Source: Pseudomonadales bacterium (GTDB taxonomy: Bacteria > Pseudomonadota > Gammaproteobacteria > Pseudomonadales > JAHEIH01). Taken from it: DNA of 8,965 nt. The stretch is from assembly GCA_023255355.1 (NCBI GenBank), contig JALRIU010000174.1, forward strand, positions 1 to 8,965, written 5' to 3'. Shown piece after piece: positions 1 through 6,958 of the stretch; position 1 is the stretch's first letter; every line of letters starts with the position of its first letter. The position numbers were made by a program, and so were the translations under genes. Under the pieces are notes generated by a model. The model had not been told where the DNA came from and ran no database searches. It was given only the letters and a program-made list of their open reading frames with translations.

Positions 1-943
1 GTTTAAATGTTTGGGAAACTAGTTCACCCTCTGGTGAAATATCCAAAACGGCGACGAGAGCCTTGTGTTGTTGATCTGCTGTAAGAGAACAAACCTGCTG
101 ACTCAAGGCAGGTGGAAGCATAGGGATGCCGCCACCTGGTAAATAAATACTTGAAGTACGAAGTCTAGCCTGTTTATCCAACTCTCCGTCGAAGGGCACA
201 TAGACGTCAGGATCTGCAATGGCAACATACAGACGAATGGCGTCGCCATTTTGTTCGGCATAGACAGCATCATCCATGTCTAGAGTGTTGACTGCGTCGA
301 TAGTAACAAACGCTAAGTGTGTTAGGTCTTCGCGATTGAAACCATCATCATCTCGGCGAATATTGTTATCCGCTTCGGCAATCGCTGCATCACTCCATTG
401 CTGGGGAAGTGACAGTTTGGCAGCGGTAAAACGTGCTTCTATGCCTGCACTTTCAGCATTACCAAAATTTGATTGAATACTAACCTGTGCCTTACCATCA
501 GGGTAGGGGTGACGAGTTAGATTGGCCTTAACGTAGCTCCCTTCTTGCGCACCATGGTCTGCTTTAGGGGCCCGCTTTTGTGGTGGAACAAAAAGCCAGC
601 GCGACCATTTGCCCTGATCGACTTGCACAAAATGGTTACTACCTTTGATGCGGTAAATACCAAAGCATTCATTAAAGTCAGAGTGTTTGATTCCCTCTAT
701 AAGACCTTGATCTTTGCCTTTTTCATCTTTCACAACGAGAAGGTTGACGATGTCACCAGGCATTACCTTATTCATTTCGTCAGGGGTAATAAATACATCT
801 TTACTGGTGCCGTCAGGCAGACCACAGGCTGCAAATCCGAACCGACCGTTGCCGGCACGAATAACGCCGGTGAGACGTTCTTTGGAATCTTCAATATCTT
901 GTTTTAGCTGTTTAAGCTGTTGTAGCGCGTTAGGATCTAACAT
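1..943 (-). CDS. rnb: Exoribonuclease II (RNase II / RNB family), 3' part cut off by the window edge
   Basis: Processive 3'-to-5' hydrolysis of single-stranded RNA in the cytosol. Reading the minus strand from ATG at 943 gives 314 uninterrupted codons to the window edge; E. coli RNase II has about 644 residues, so roughly half is present. Residues ~22-75 look like the first cold-shock RNA-binding domain (GRFGF, then KDVFITP). The RNB catalytic domain starts near residue 208 with TIDAVNTLDMDDAV. The four metal-binding aspartates are D216, D222, D224 and D225, with the same spacing as E. coli D201/D207/D209/D210. Further on, VAIADP and YLPGGGIPMLP match RNase II, and Y267 corresponds to E. coli Y253. 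These signatures favour RNase II over RNase R. No clear Shine-Dalgarno precedes the ATG; an in-frame TTG two codons upstream is an alternative, and a TAG closes the frame above it. It lies downstream of batD on the same strand, 81 nt away. Confidence 0.93.
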   Translation of the reverse strand, partial: MLDPNALQQLKQLKQDIEDSKERLTGVIRAGNGRFGFAACGLPDGTSKDVFITPDEMNKVMPGDIVNLLVVKDEKGKDQGLIEGIKHSDFNECFGIYRIKGSNHFVQVDQGKWSRWLFVPPQKRAPKADHGAQEGSYVKANLTRHPYPDGKAQVSIQSNFGNAESAGIEARFTAAKLSLPQQWSDAAIAEADNNIRRDDDGFNREDLTHLAFVTIDAVNTLDMDDAVYAEQNGDAIRLYVAIADPDVYVPFDGELDKQARLRTSSIYLPGGGIPMLPPALSQQVCSLTADQQHKALVAVLDISPEGELVSQTFK

Positions 944-1024
944 AGTCAAAAATACATCAAATAAAAAACACGCATTCTATCGCAGTCGAGATCGTGCGGA
1001 TACCGCACGACCTAAAAAAACTTA
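944..1024. other. Gap between batD and rnb
   Basis: This 81-nt gap holds no ORF. It contains a run of seven T (minus strand, 1014-1020) just after the batD stop, then a perfect palindrome at 992-1010, then a TAGAAT hexamer at 974-979 that resembles a sigma-70 -10 element about 30 nt ahead of the rnb start codon. The hexamer 17 bp further up (TATCCG) is a poor -35, so a promoter here is only a possibility. Confidence 0.5.
992..1010. repeat. Perfect 8-bp inverted repeat with 3-nt loop between batD and rnb
   Basis: The arms TCGTGCGG and CCGCACGA are separated by 3 nt, giving a GC-rich stem with no mismatch. In the direction of batD and rnb transcription the T-run lies before the stem and no T-run follows it, so it does not fit an intrinsic terminator for the bat operon. 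On the other strand the stem is followed by A residues, which also does not fit. It could be an mRNA-stabilising or attenuating hairpin, a dimer-binding operator (its centre would sit near -34 of the possible rnb promoter), or one copy of a dispersed palindromic repeat. Confidence 0.6.
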
Positions 1025-2725
1025 CTATCGATAGAGTGGCGGGAGTTTGTCTTTGCTAATAGACGAAGTTGCAGCATGTATCTGACTCATACGCGTTGCA
1101 ATGGTAGCAAATGCGTTTGCTAAATCACCGGTAGCACTAGCACGGTATAAATGAGCTTCAACAATATCAATTTGTTGATTCAGGATGTCATCTCGTAAAA
1201 TGCCCCGCAGCTCTTTCAAACTTCCACAACCATAACGTAGCTGCCCCCATGCAAGTAAATGATCAAGACATTGCTTGCCATGCTGATTTTTACAGGCCTT
1301 TTTAAGTGCGTTTAATAGACTTTGTTCAGTGGGGTTGTTATTGCCTTTCGGGGTAGAGGCTTTTGAACCTTTGCGCCCAGCGCGGATCCACAAGATTGTT
1401 GTTAAAAGCCAAAGCAGGGTCATGGCAGCTAAAGCAATCTTAAGTTGCGATGTCTCTTGTTGATCGTTGTCCGTTACCAGGGTTTCGGTAGTTTTCTCTT
1501 CAGGTAATGGGCTTGTAGGTGGCGATAGTGTCACCTGACCTGGATCATAGCGCTCTGGCTTGGGTGTTGTGGTTGCTGGGCCATTAATCACATTTATTAC
1601 AACCGCAGGTAATGTAGCCGTCCGTTGCTGGTTGCTATTGGTATCCCACCATTCGAGGGTTTGTTCGGGTAATACAAATTGTCCAACCTTGGTTGCTATT
1701 AAGGCGTAACTTTGTGTGCGGGAACCAACGATTTTATCCCCCTCGCCATCACTTACTTCGGCTTGATCGGCGTAGATTTTTAGCCCAGCAACCTCTGGGG
1801 CTGGTAAAGGAGGAAGTTGAGCGCCAAGTAGACCCTCGGCAACAGTTGTAATGGTGCGTGTTACCGATTGTCCAAGCGAAATATTTAAGTCACTACCATT
1901 CCAATCGTCGAGAATTCGGACATTATCCGCGGGTAACCATTCGCTTCCTGTGTAGTTTTTAGGTTGAGGTAAAACATCGATTGAATAAGCGTCGGAACGA
2001 ATTCTTACGGCTTGTCCGTCGATATTGAAAGGATCAAACATGTTGCGATTTCGGCGGGTAGGGATGGTAGCCGTCAAAATACTTGCAGGAATCTCAAGTT
2101 TGCCACTTTTTTGGGGAAATATGGCAAAGCGTTGTTCGAATACCCTATATTCACGGCCATTAATGCGTGTTTGATACTCAGTCTCTTTGAGTTTATTTAC
2201 AATGGCATCATTAACCGCGGGTTCGCTAAGGCTAGCGTTACGTCCTAACGATACGGCATGGTATACCTTTAGCGTTAAAATAATCTGTTGTTGAACATAA
2301 GCTTGTTGATGATCGAGCTCACTTTCCAGAAACACAGAAGCATCAGCGACTTGTTTGCTTGCTTCAGAGACTGAGATGGCAATGGCTTCAGTGGCTTCAC
2401 CATTTAGCGTTACTGAAGGTATGATTAAATTTCCTTCACGTTTGGGCGCAAGCGTATATATCCACTCAGTTGAAATTTCACTTTGGCCGTTAATGTAAGT
2501 TTGGCGTGAACTCTGACTGGTGCCCAGAATATCAAAGTCACGAGTCAACCCTGATGTGTCTGGCGTATTACCGTTAGGGCGTTGATCAAAGCTCACCACA
2601 AATTGTAATGATTCGTTAAGCGAAATTTGATTTCGATCCACCTTGGCTGTTACAGCCGCCAAAAGTGGGGCGCACAGCAATATGCTAGCGAGACTAATAA
2701 CATTAACGATGCGTCTTAATACCAC
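1025..2725 (-). CDS. batD: BatD: anchored periplasmic protein of the MoxR/Bat operon
   Basis: BatD family (oxygen-tolerance/aerotolerance-like), 566 residues, a normal size. A basic start (RR) and hydrophobic stretch form a signal peptide, residues 1-24, with cleavage plausible after AVTA at ~27. Residues ~28-380 are beta-rich repeats typical of BatD (DRNQISLNESLQF at the start). A Pro/Thr/Glu-rich linker (~385-425) leads to one membrane segment at ~429-448 (ALAAMTLLWLLTTILWI) followed by RAGRKGSK, which puts the last ~115 residues in the cytosol and the main body in the periplasm. The start is a GTG lying inside the last codons of batB (10-nt overlap), with GAGGT 9 nt upstream; no in-frame Met lies near the signal peptide. 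It is the last gene of the operon and probably partners BatA and BatB. Its molecular role is unproven; the family call is firm. Confidence 0.88.
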   Translation of the reverse strand: MVLRRIVNVISLASILLCAPLLAAVTAKVDRNQISLNESLQFVVSFDQRPNGNTPDTSGLTRDFDILGTSQSSRQTYINGQSEISTEWIYTLAPKREGNLIIPSVTLNGEATEAIAISVSEASKQVADASVFLESELDHQQAYVQQQIILTLKVYHAVSLGRNASLSEPAVNDAIVNKLKETEYQTRINGREYRVFEQRFAIFPQKSGKLEIPASILTATIPTRRNRNMFDPFNIDGQAVRIRSDAYSIDVLPQPKNYTGSEWLPADNVRILDDWNGSDLNISLGQSVTRTITTVAEGLLGAQLPPLPAPEVAGLKIYADQAEVSDGEGDKIVGSRTQSYALIATKVGQFVLPEQTLEWWDTNSNQQRTATLPAVVINVINGPATTTPKPERYDPGQVTLSPPTSPLPEEKTTETLVTDNDQQETSQLKIALAAMTLLWLLTTILWIRAGRKGSKASTPKGNNNPTEQSLLNALKKACKNQHGKQCLDHLLAWGQLRYGCGSLKELRGILRDDILNQQIDIVEAHLYRASATGDLANAFATIATRMSQIHAATSSISKDKLPPLYR

Positions 2726-4548
2726 GTTTCTGGTACCTCATTTTGTCCATTGCGTTGACGTTGTTCATATTGATAGCGGAATTTTCGGCGTAATAATCCG
2801 CCCGGATCATCTGGAATCTGTCTCATCCATTGCTCCATGGTTTGTTTTTCTTCGTCGCTTAATTCGTCAAAGGGTTTGGGATGTCCTTCTTGTGCTTGTT
2901 CACTAGCCTGCTCATTTTGTTGCTGCTGTTGTTCTGACTCAGTCTGTTCTTGCTCACTAGATTGTTCATTTTGATCCTGTTGTGAGTTTTGGTCGTTTTG
3001 CTGATCTTGTTGTTGCTGTTGATCCTGATCCTGTTGCTCGTCATTCTGCTGATTTTGTTGTGACGGATCTTGATTTTGTTGTTGCTGATCGCCTTGTTCG
3101 CCTTCGCTCTGCTCGTCGTTGTCTGAGTTTTGTTGATTCTGCTGATTTTGTTGCTGTTGCTCTTGCTGTTTCTGCTGTTCAAGGAGCTTTTCAACAAGCG
3201 CTTTGTTGAACAGGGCATCTGTATGTTCGGGTTCGGTATTAAGGGTTTGTTGATATGCGTCAATAGCCTTCTGGTATTCGCCGAGCTGAGCAAGGGCATT
3301 GCCACGATTATAGTTTGCGTCTGGGGTGTCTATTCCTTCAAGCGATTTAGCGCTCGCGGAAAAATTACCATCGCGGTAGTGTGCAATTGATTTCCATTGC
3401 TTGTTTTCGAAGATTGCTGCCGCAGCATTAGGATCGCCGTTATCTAATAGTTCGGCGCCTTGTTGATCGGCGCGTTGCCACAGGGAGCTCCATATGCTGG
3501 CTTCACTCTGTGGGCTGATAAGTAAGCTCGGAATGAGAACTAAGCAAAATATAATACCCTTTCTGAATGCTGGTAGGGCTAAAACTAATAGAATTAGACA
3601 TAATTCTGTACCGCGGTCATACCAAGCATCGTATTGGCGATCGCTTTCGCGTGACTGTAATGAGAGAGGATCAATAGGCTTTAAAAGGGATTGCCAGTCA
3701 GTATCGTCTAAACTAATTTCACTGTACGTGCCGCCAGTTGCGTTGGTCAGTGCTTGGAACGCATCTCGACTGAGTTTGACGATGGCAATACTGCCATCCT
3801 TATTTCGTAGCAAGCCTTGCTCATCAGATATTTTAACTGGGCCGCCGTTCTCTGTACCTAAACCCAAAATCGCTAACGAGGCGCCCTGGTTGTTAATGAG
3901 TGAGCTCACCTTTCCAATATCATCAGTAGTAATGCCATCGCTAATTAATAAAATATGAGGTTTGCTAATACCTGCTTGTTGGGCGAGAGAAAGCGCTTTC
4001 TCAATACCAAGGTCAACCCTGCTACCAAGTGCAGGCATGATGTCAGGACCAAGTGCCGGTACCATTGAAGCAATGGTTGCCGTATCGTCAGTCAATGGAG
4101 TGACCACATGGGCATCACCTGCGTAAGCTACCAATCCGGTGAGTCCCTCATTACGGTAATTGAGAATATCAAGGATCTTCATTCGCGCTCGACCTATTCG
4201 GCTAGGCGAAATATCCTCGGCAAGCTGCGATAAAGAGAGATCTAGTACAATGACAAGGGCATCGTTGCTTTGTTCAACTGGAACATTTTGGCGTTCCCAG
4301 GAAGGACCTGCGAGAGCCATAATAGCTATTAGCCAAAGTGTCATAAGTCCTGCAATGCCAAATTTGTTGCCCTGTCTGACAAATGGTCTAGTCTGCAATT
4401 GCTCAAGAAAATGTGAGTCGATGACTTTATTCCAACCATGTTTGCCTGAAGCACTACGCCAGATCCAAAGTGGCACAAGTAGGGTAGGAACGAGCGCATA
4501 GAACCACTCAGGTCGCAGCCAGTGGAAGTCATTAAAGATTGCTAGCAT
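2716..4548 (-). CDS. batB: BatB-type VWA protein fused to a TPR and Gln-rich C-terminal region (BatB-BatC fusion)
   Basis: Membrane VWA protein, 610 residues from the chosen ATG. Order: two hydrophobic segments (~15-30 and ~63-81), VWA domain (~95-290), two more hydrophobic stretches (~316-327 and ~331-345), TPR-like repeats (~375-451), a Gln/Asn/Asp/Glu tract (~458-554), and a conserved tail around 579-591 (PDDPGGLLRRKF). The MIDAS motif is intact: DLSLS at 103-107, T153 in LTDD, D204 in ISDG. Positive residues after the first segment and RKG between the third and fourth suggest that VWA and TPR parts both face the periplasm. The fourth segment ends in SPQSEAS like a signal peptide, consistent with fusion of separate batB and batC genes. 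The ATG at 4548 follows a near-perfect TAAGGAGG, 6 nt away, so it is preferred to the ATG 27 nt upstream. It overlaps batA by 17 nt. Likely binds BatA/BatD; client unknown. Confidence 0.9.
   Translation of the reverse strand: MLAIFNDFHWLRPEWFYALVPTLLVPLWIWRSASGKHGWNKVIDSHFLEQLQTRPFVRQGNKFGIAGLMTLWLIAIMALAGPSWERQNVPVEQSNDALVIVLDLSLSQLAEDISPSRIGRARMKILDILNYRNEGLTGLVAYAGDAHVVTPLTDDTATIASMVPALGPDIMPALGSRVDLGIEKALSLAQQAGISKPHILLISDGITTDDIGKVSSLINNQGASLAILGLGTENGGPVKISDEQGLLRNKDGSIAIVKLSRDAFQALTNATGGTYSEISLDDTDWQSLLKPIDPLSLQSRESDRQYDAWYDRGTELCLILLVLALPAFRKGIIFCLVLIPSLLISPQSEASIWSSLWQRADQQGAELLDNGDPNAAAAIFENKQWKSIAHYRDGNFSASAKSLEGIDTPDANYNRGNALAQLGEYQKAIDAYQQTLNTEPEHTDALFNKALVEKLLEQQKQQEQQQQNQQNQQNSDNDEQSEGEQGDQQQQNQDPSQQNQQNDEQQDQDQQQQQDQQNDQNSQQDQNEQSSEQEQTESEQQQQQNEQASEQAQEGHPKPFDELSDEEKQTMEQWMRQIPDDPGGLLRRKFRYQYEQRQRNGQNEVPETWY
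2735..2739 (-). promoter_or_regulatory. Shine-Dalgarno of batD
   Basis: GAGGT on the minus strand ends 9 nt before the GTG at 2725. It lies inside the batB coding sequence and supports the GTG as the batD start, overlapping the batB stop. Confidence 0.6.
2887..3177 (-). repeat. Low-complexity Gln/Asn/Asp/Glu tract encoded by CAA/CAG-rich trinucleotides
   Basis: About 97 codons inside batB (protein residues ~458-554) are mostly Gln, with Asn, Asp, Glu and Ser. The plus strand reads as irregular TTG/CTG repeats. The tract is imperfect, with no fixed period longer than three bases, and stays in frame, so it is a coding low-complexity linker and not a tandem array. Because of its composition it also throws long spurious open frames on both strands. 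Such tracts are prone to slippage and length change between strains. Confidence 0.85.
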
Positions 4549-5548
4549 GAATGTCCTCCTTACGGCTGCTGGCAATAGCGAGTAACATGCTGATGAGCAG
4601 CGCCAATGCTAGAGGCCAATGGAAGTAGTTGGTGCGGGGCCTAAAGTTTTTTTGCTCCTCTGGGGTAGGCTCCAATTGGTCAAGCAATCGATAGATGCCA
4701 TCAAGTTCGCTAACATTGCGCGCTCTAAAATAACGACCACCCGTTTGGTCAGCAATTTTAGTGAGTGTATCTTCGTCCAAATCTCTTGAAGGATTCACGG
4801 TTCTAGCACCAAAGCTTGAGCCGAAAATACCAGGTACGACCATGCTGTCAGCGCCCATACCAATGGTGTAGATTTTAACCTTGAGTTCTTCAGCCAGTTG
4901 AGCCGCCTGTAGAGGTTGAACTTGCCCGGCAGTATTGGCACCATCGGTCAGCAAAATCATGACGCGTTCTTCTGCAGGTCTTGCCTGCAAACGTTTGACT
5001 GAAAGGCCAATAGCGTCACCAATCGCAGTTTGTTTGCCAGCAAAGCCAAGCTCTGCCTCGTTGAGTAATTGCTTAACAGTATTGCGATCAAAGGTCAGTG
5101 GTGATTGTAAGTAGGCTTGCGAGCCAAAAAGCACCAAACCTAACCGATCTCCGGCACGGCGATCAATAAATTCGTTCAAGACAGCTTTGACCGCATCGAT
5201 CCTGCGAACCGTGCGATCTTCTATTTGCATATCTTGTTCTTCCATACTGCCCGATATATCGACAGCTAATAGCAGGTCTCGACCGCTACTTTGGATATTG
5301 ATGGGTTCCCCTAACCATATTGGTCGCGCGGCTGCAGTAACGAGTGCTAGCCAAGCTAGGCAGAGTAACAGGCGCTGCCAGTAGGACTTTTTAGGTTGGC
5401 TGTTAGTGCCATAGTTCAACTCGTTGGCAATTGCATAGAAGGGCACATAAAGCGAGCTGGGTTCGCTACGTTTGACTCGCCACATGAGAGTCACCAGCAG
5501 CGGTAGCGGCAAAGCTGCAAATGCCCAGATAAAATCAAAACTAAACAC
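4532..5548 (-). CDS. batA: BatA-type VWA membrane protein
   Basis: VWA protein of the MoxR/Bat operon, 338 residues from the chosen GTG, the usual size for BatA. Hydrophobic segments at ~7-22 and ~58-75 precede the VWA domain (~88-290), and a third at ~311-327 ends the protein. RVKR after the first segment and SSRK after the last place these loops in the cytosol and the VWA domain in the periplasm. The MIDAS metal site is complete: DISGS at 97-101, T174 in GKQTAIGDA, D202 in LTDG. The open frame extends upstream to an ATG at 5623, but this would add 25 hydrophilic residues overlapping the DUF4381 gene. The GTG at 5548 has AAGGA 8 nt upstream, starts right at the first membrane segment (FSFDFIWAF) and overlaps the DUF4381 stop by 8 nt, so it is preferred. 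Probably pairs with BatB in an envelope complex. Confidence 0.91.
   Translation of the reverse strand: MFSFDFIWAFAALPLPLLVTLMWRVKRSEPSSLYVPFYAIANELNYGTNSQPKKSYWQRLLLCLAWLALVTAAARPIWLGEPINIQSSGRDLLLAVDISGSMEEQDMQIEDRTVRRIDAVKAVLNEFIDRRAGDRLGLVLFGSQAYLQSPLTFDRNTVKQLLNEAELGFAGKQTAIGDAIGLSVKRLQARPAEERVMILLTDGANTAGQVQPLQAAQLAEELKVKIYTIGMGADSMVVPGIFGSSFGARTVNPSRDLDEDTLTKIADQTGGRYFRARNVSELDGIYRLLDQLEPTPEEQKNFRPRTNYFHWPLALALLISMLLAIASSRKEDIHASNL
4555..4562 (-). promoter_or_regulatory. Very strong Shine-Dalgarno deciding the batB start
   Basis: TAAGGAGG, a full match to the 16S rRNA 3' end, lies 6 nt before the ATG at 4548 and within the batA coding sequence. It argues for MLAIFNDF as the N-terminus and against the ATG at 4575, whose first codons would consist of this site. 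BatB may thus be translated at a high rate independently of batA read-through. Confidence 0.85.
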
Positions 5549-6023
5549 GGCGCCAATCCTTGCATTGCTGTTCGAGCCATATAAGGCTTTGCAGCTGGAA
5601 TTCGGTGACATACTCCGGCGCAATCGATGCGCGGTACCACTGGCTTAGCAAGTTCTCTCGATGAGGTATTTGCAGACCGTGTTGTACCAGCCAATCTAAC
5701 CATGTCTCACCGCTCATAGCTGCTATGTCATCGTTGGGATAGGCCAGTAAACAAGCACTTTTGAGCAGTTCGTTACAGGACTGTAGTGCGGTTTGTCCCT
5801 GCAACTCTTGATCTTGTTGCTGAGCTTTTAGTCGGGTAGCTGCAGCACGCCAAAAGGCGCGGCTTTTATGTTGTTGATAGCGGGTAAATAACAACCAACC
5901 TAGACTAATTAAGATTAGCGCAGCTAATAGCCACCAACCAATAGCAGGTGGCCATGCACTGATCGGTTCAGCAAGATGAATATCCCGTAACTCTGCAAGC
6001 GGATTTGGTGCATCAGGATTCAT
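5541..6023 (-). CDS. DUF4381 family single-pass membrane protein
   Basis: A 160-residue protein recognised as DUF4381, a family almost always found between the DUF58 gene and batA in these operons. The N-terminal signature LRDIHLAEPISAWPPAIGWW (residues 12-31) is followed by one membrane segment (~29-47, ALILISLGWLLF) and then a basic region (RYQQHKSR), so the C-terminal ~110 residues should be cytosolic. A helical C-terminal part contains LLKSACLLAYPNDD and GETWLDWL, the second conserved block. The ATG shares a 4-nt ATGA overlap with the DUF58 stop, with AAAGG 8 nt upstream. Molecular function is unknown; position suggests it links the cytosolic MoxR/DUF58 pair to the membrane VWA proteins, which is inference. 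Confidence 0.88.
   Translation of the reverse strand: MNPDAPNPLAELRDIHLAEPISAWPPAIGWWLLAALILISLGWLLFTRYQQHKSRAFWRAAATRLKAQQQDQELQGQTALQSCNELLKSACLLAYPNDDIAAMSGETWLDWLVQHGLQIPHRENLLSQWYRASIAPEYVTEFQLQSLIWLEQQCKDWRRV
5557..5561 (-). promoter_or_regulatory. Shine-Dalgarno of batA
   Basis: AAGGA on the minus strand lies 8 nt before the GTG at 5548, within the last codons of the DUF4381 gene. It supports the GTG start and translational coupling. Confidence 0.6.
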
Positions 6024-6958
6024 GGTGTCAACCTTTGCGGTGTCAGCTGCAGGAATTTATAGGCATCCAACGGGGCTAGATCACTATTTATCTCGCGGTA
6101 GAAACAGCCTGTTTTTTGGCATAGTTGTTCTATGGAGTGTTGATGCTGTCTGACATATTCTTTGAATTCTCGTTGCTTTTGGGCATTATCGACGTTCAGG
6201 AATTGTTTGTTTTGGCCATCGCTGATTCCAAATATACCTCGTTGCGGTAGCTCTCTTTCTATCGGATCTAGAATATGAATGATATCAACGCGACTATGCT
6301 GGCTAAGCCGCCAAAGCTCATTTGACACACGATTGTCTAAGTCATAACAGTCACTGAAAATCACAATATGGCTTCCAGGTTTGGCAATCGCTCCCATTTT
6401 AAATAGCGATGATGCCATGTCATGCATGATGGGTTCAGGATTGTTAAAGGGGTTGTGAAGGCTTTGATTTATTTCACTCAGTTCACCTATTAAACGCAAG
6501 GCATTGCGTTTGCCTCTGGCCGCTTTAATTTCGCTCAGGCGCTGATTGCCAAGTACGATACCGCCAATACGATCGCCACTGTGCATGCCTTGCCACAAAT
6601 AAAGTGCAGCAAGTTTGGCAGCAAATACCGATTTGAACTGTTTTTGAGATCCAAAAAACATAGATTGGCGTTGGTCAATTAAGACGAGCAGAGGTCGCTC
6701 TTTTTCTTCTCTAAATATTTTTGTGTGGGCTTTGCCTAAGCGCGCTGTAACGCGCCAATCGATAGCGCGAACATCGTCACCTGGCTGATAATGCCGAACT
6801 TCCTCAAACTCTATGCCACGACCGCGAGCATTGGTGCGGTGACTACCGCTGCTAGCAACAGGACTGGCATGGCCCGAGCGCATCGTGAGCGATTTCGCAT
6901 CGTTGCGTATCGCTAAAAGATCCTCAAGGCTACTGTGAATCCGTGGGTCGTGCATCAT
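6020..6958 (-). CDS. DUF58 family (VWA-like) cytosolic protein
   Basis: A 312-residue protein of the DUF58 family, the regular partner encoded next to MoxR ATPases. The hallmark stretch runs from RGRGIEFEEVRHYQPGDD (46-62) to DVRAIDWRVTARLGKAHTK (62-80). A VWA-like fold follows, beginning at PLLVLIDQRQSM. The MIDAS-like motif is DQRQS (95-99), lacking the central Ser of DxSxS; the later acidic loop FSDCYD (201-206) is present. No signal peptide or membrane segment is visible, so it should be cytosolic. The ATG overlaps the moxR stop by 4 nt (ATGA) and is directly followed by a second ATG; no strong Shine-Dalgarno is seen, so translation is probably coupled to moxR. It likely bridges MoxR to a substrate or to the membrane components; the exact role is unproven. 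Confidence 0.9.
   Translation of the reverse strand: MMHDPRIHSSLEDLLAIRNDAKSLTMRSGHASPVASSGSHRTNARGRGIEFEEVRHYQPGDDVRAIDWRVTARLGKAHTKIFREEKERPLLVLIDQRQSMFFGSQKQFKSVFAAKLAALYLWQGMHSGDRIGGIVLGNQRLSEIKAARGKRNALRLIGELSEINQSLHNPFNNPEPIMHDMASSLFKMGAIAKPGSHIVIFSDCYDLDNRVSNELWRLSQHSRVDIIHILDPIERELPQRGIFGISDGQNKQFLNVDNAQKQREFKEYVRQHQHSIEQLCQKTGCFYREINSDLAPLDAYKFLQLTPQRLTP

Noticed and set aside
545..907. Plus-strand open frame of about 120 codons
   Set aside because: It lies wholly opposite the RNase II gene, whose minus-strand frame has clear catalytic and structural motifs; the plus-strand product resembles no family.
992..1024. Intrinsic terminator for the bat operon
   Set aside because: The T-run precedes the stem in the direction of transcription and no T-run follows it within the next 20 nt.
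2887..3177. Possible CRISPR array or minisatellite
   Set aside because: The repetition is trinucleotide-scale and irregular, has no repeat-spacer pattern and stays in the batB frame.
2859..3390. Several open frames on both strands over the Gln-rich part of batB
   Set aside because: They result from the CAA/CAG-rich composition, which rarely produces stops in other frames. Their products are low-complexity (Asn/Lys/Ser or Leu/Val runs) with no start signals.
3494..4501. Plus-strand open frames of 154 and 113 codons
   Set aside because: Both lie opposite the VWA domain of batB, where the minus-strand frame carries MIDAS motifs; no ribosome site or recognisable domain supports them.
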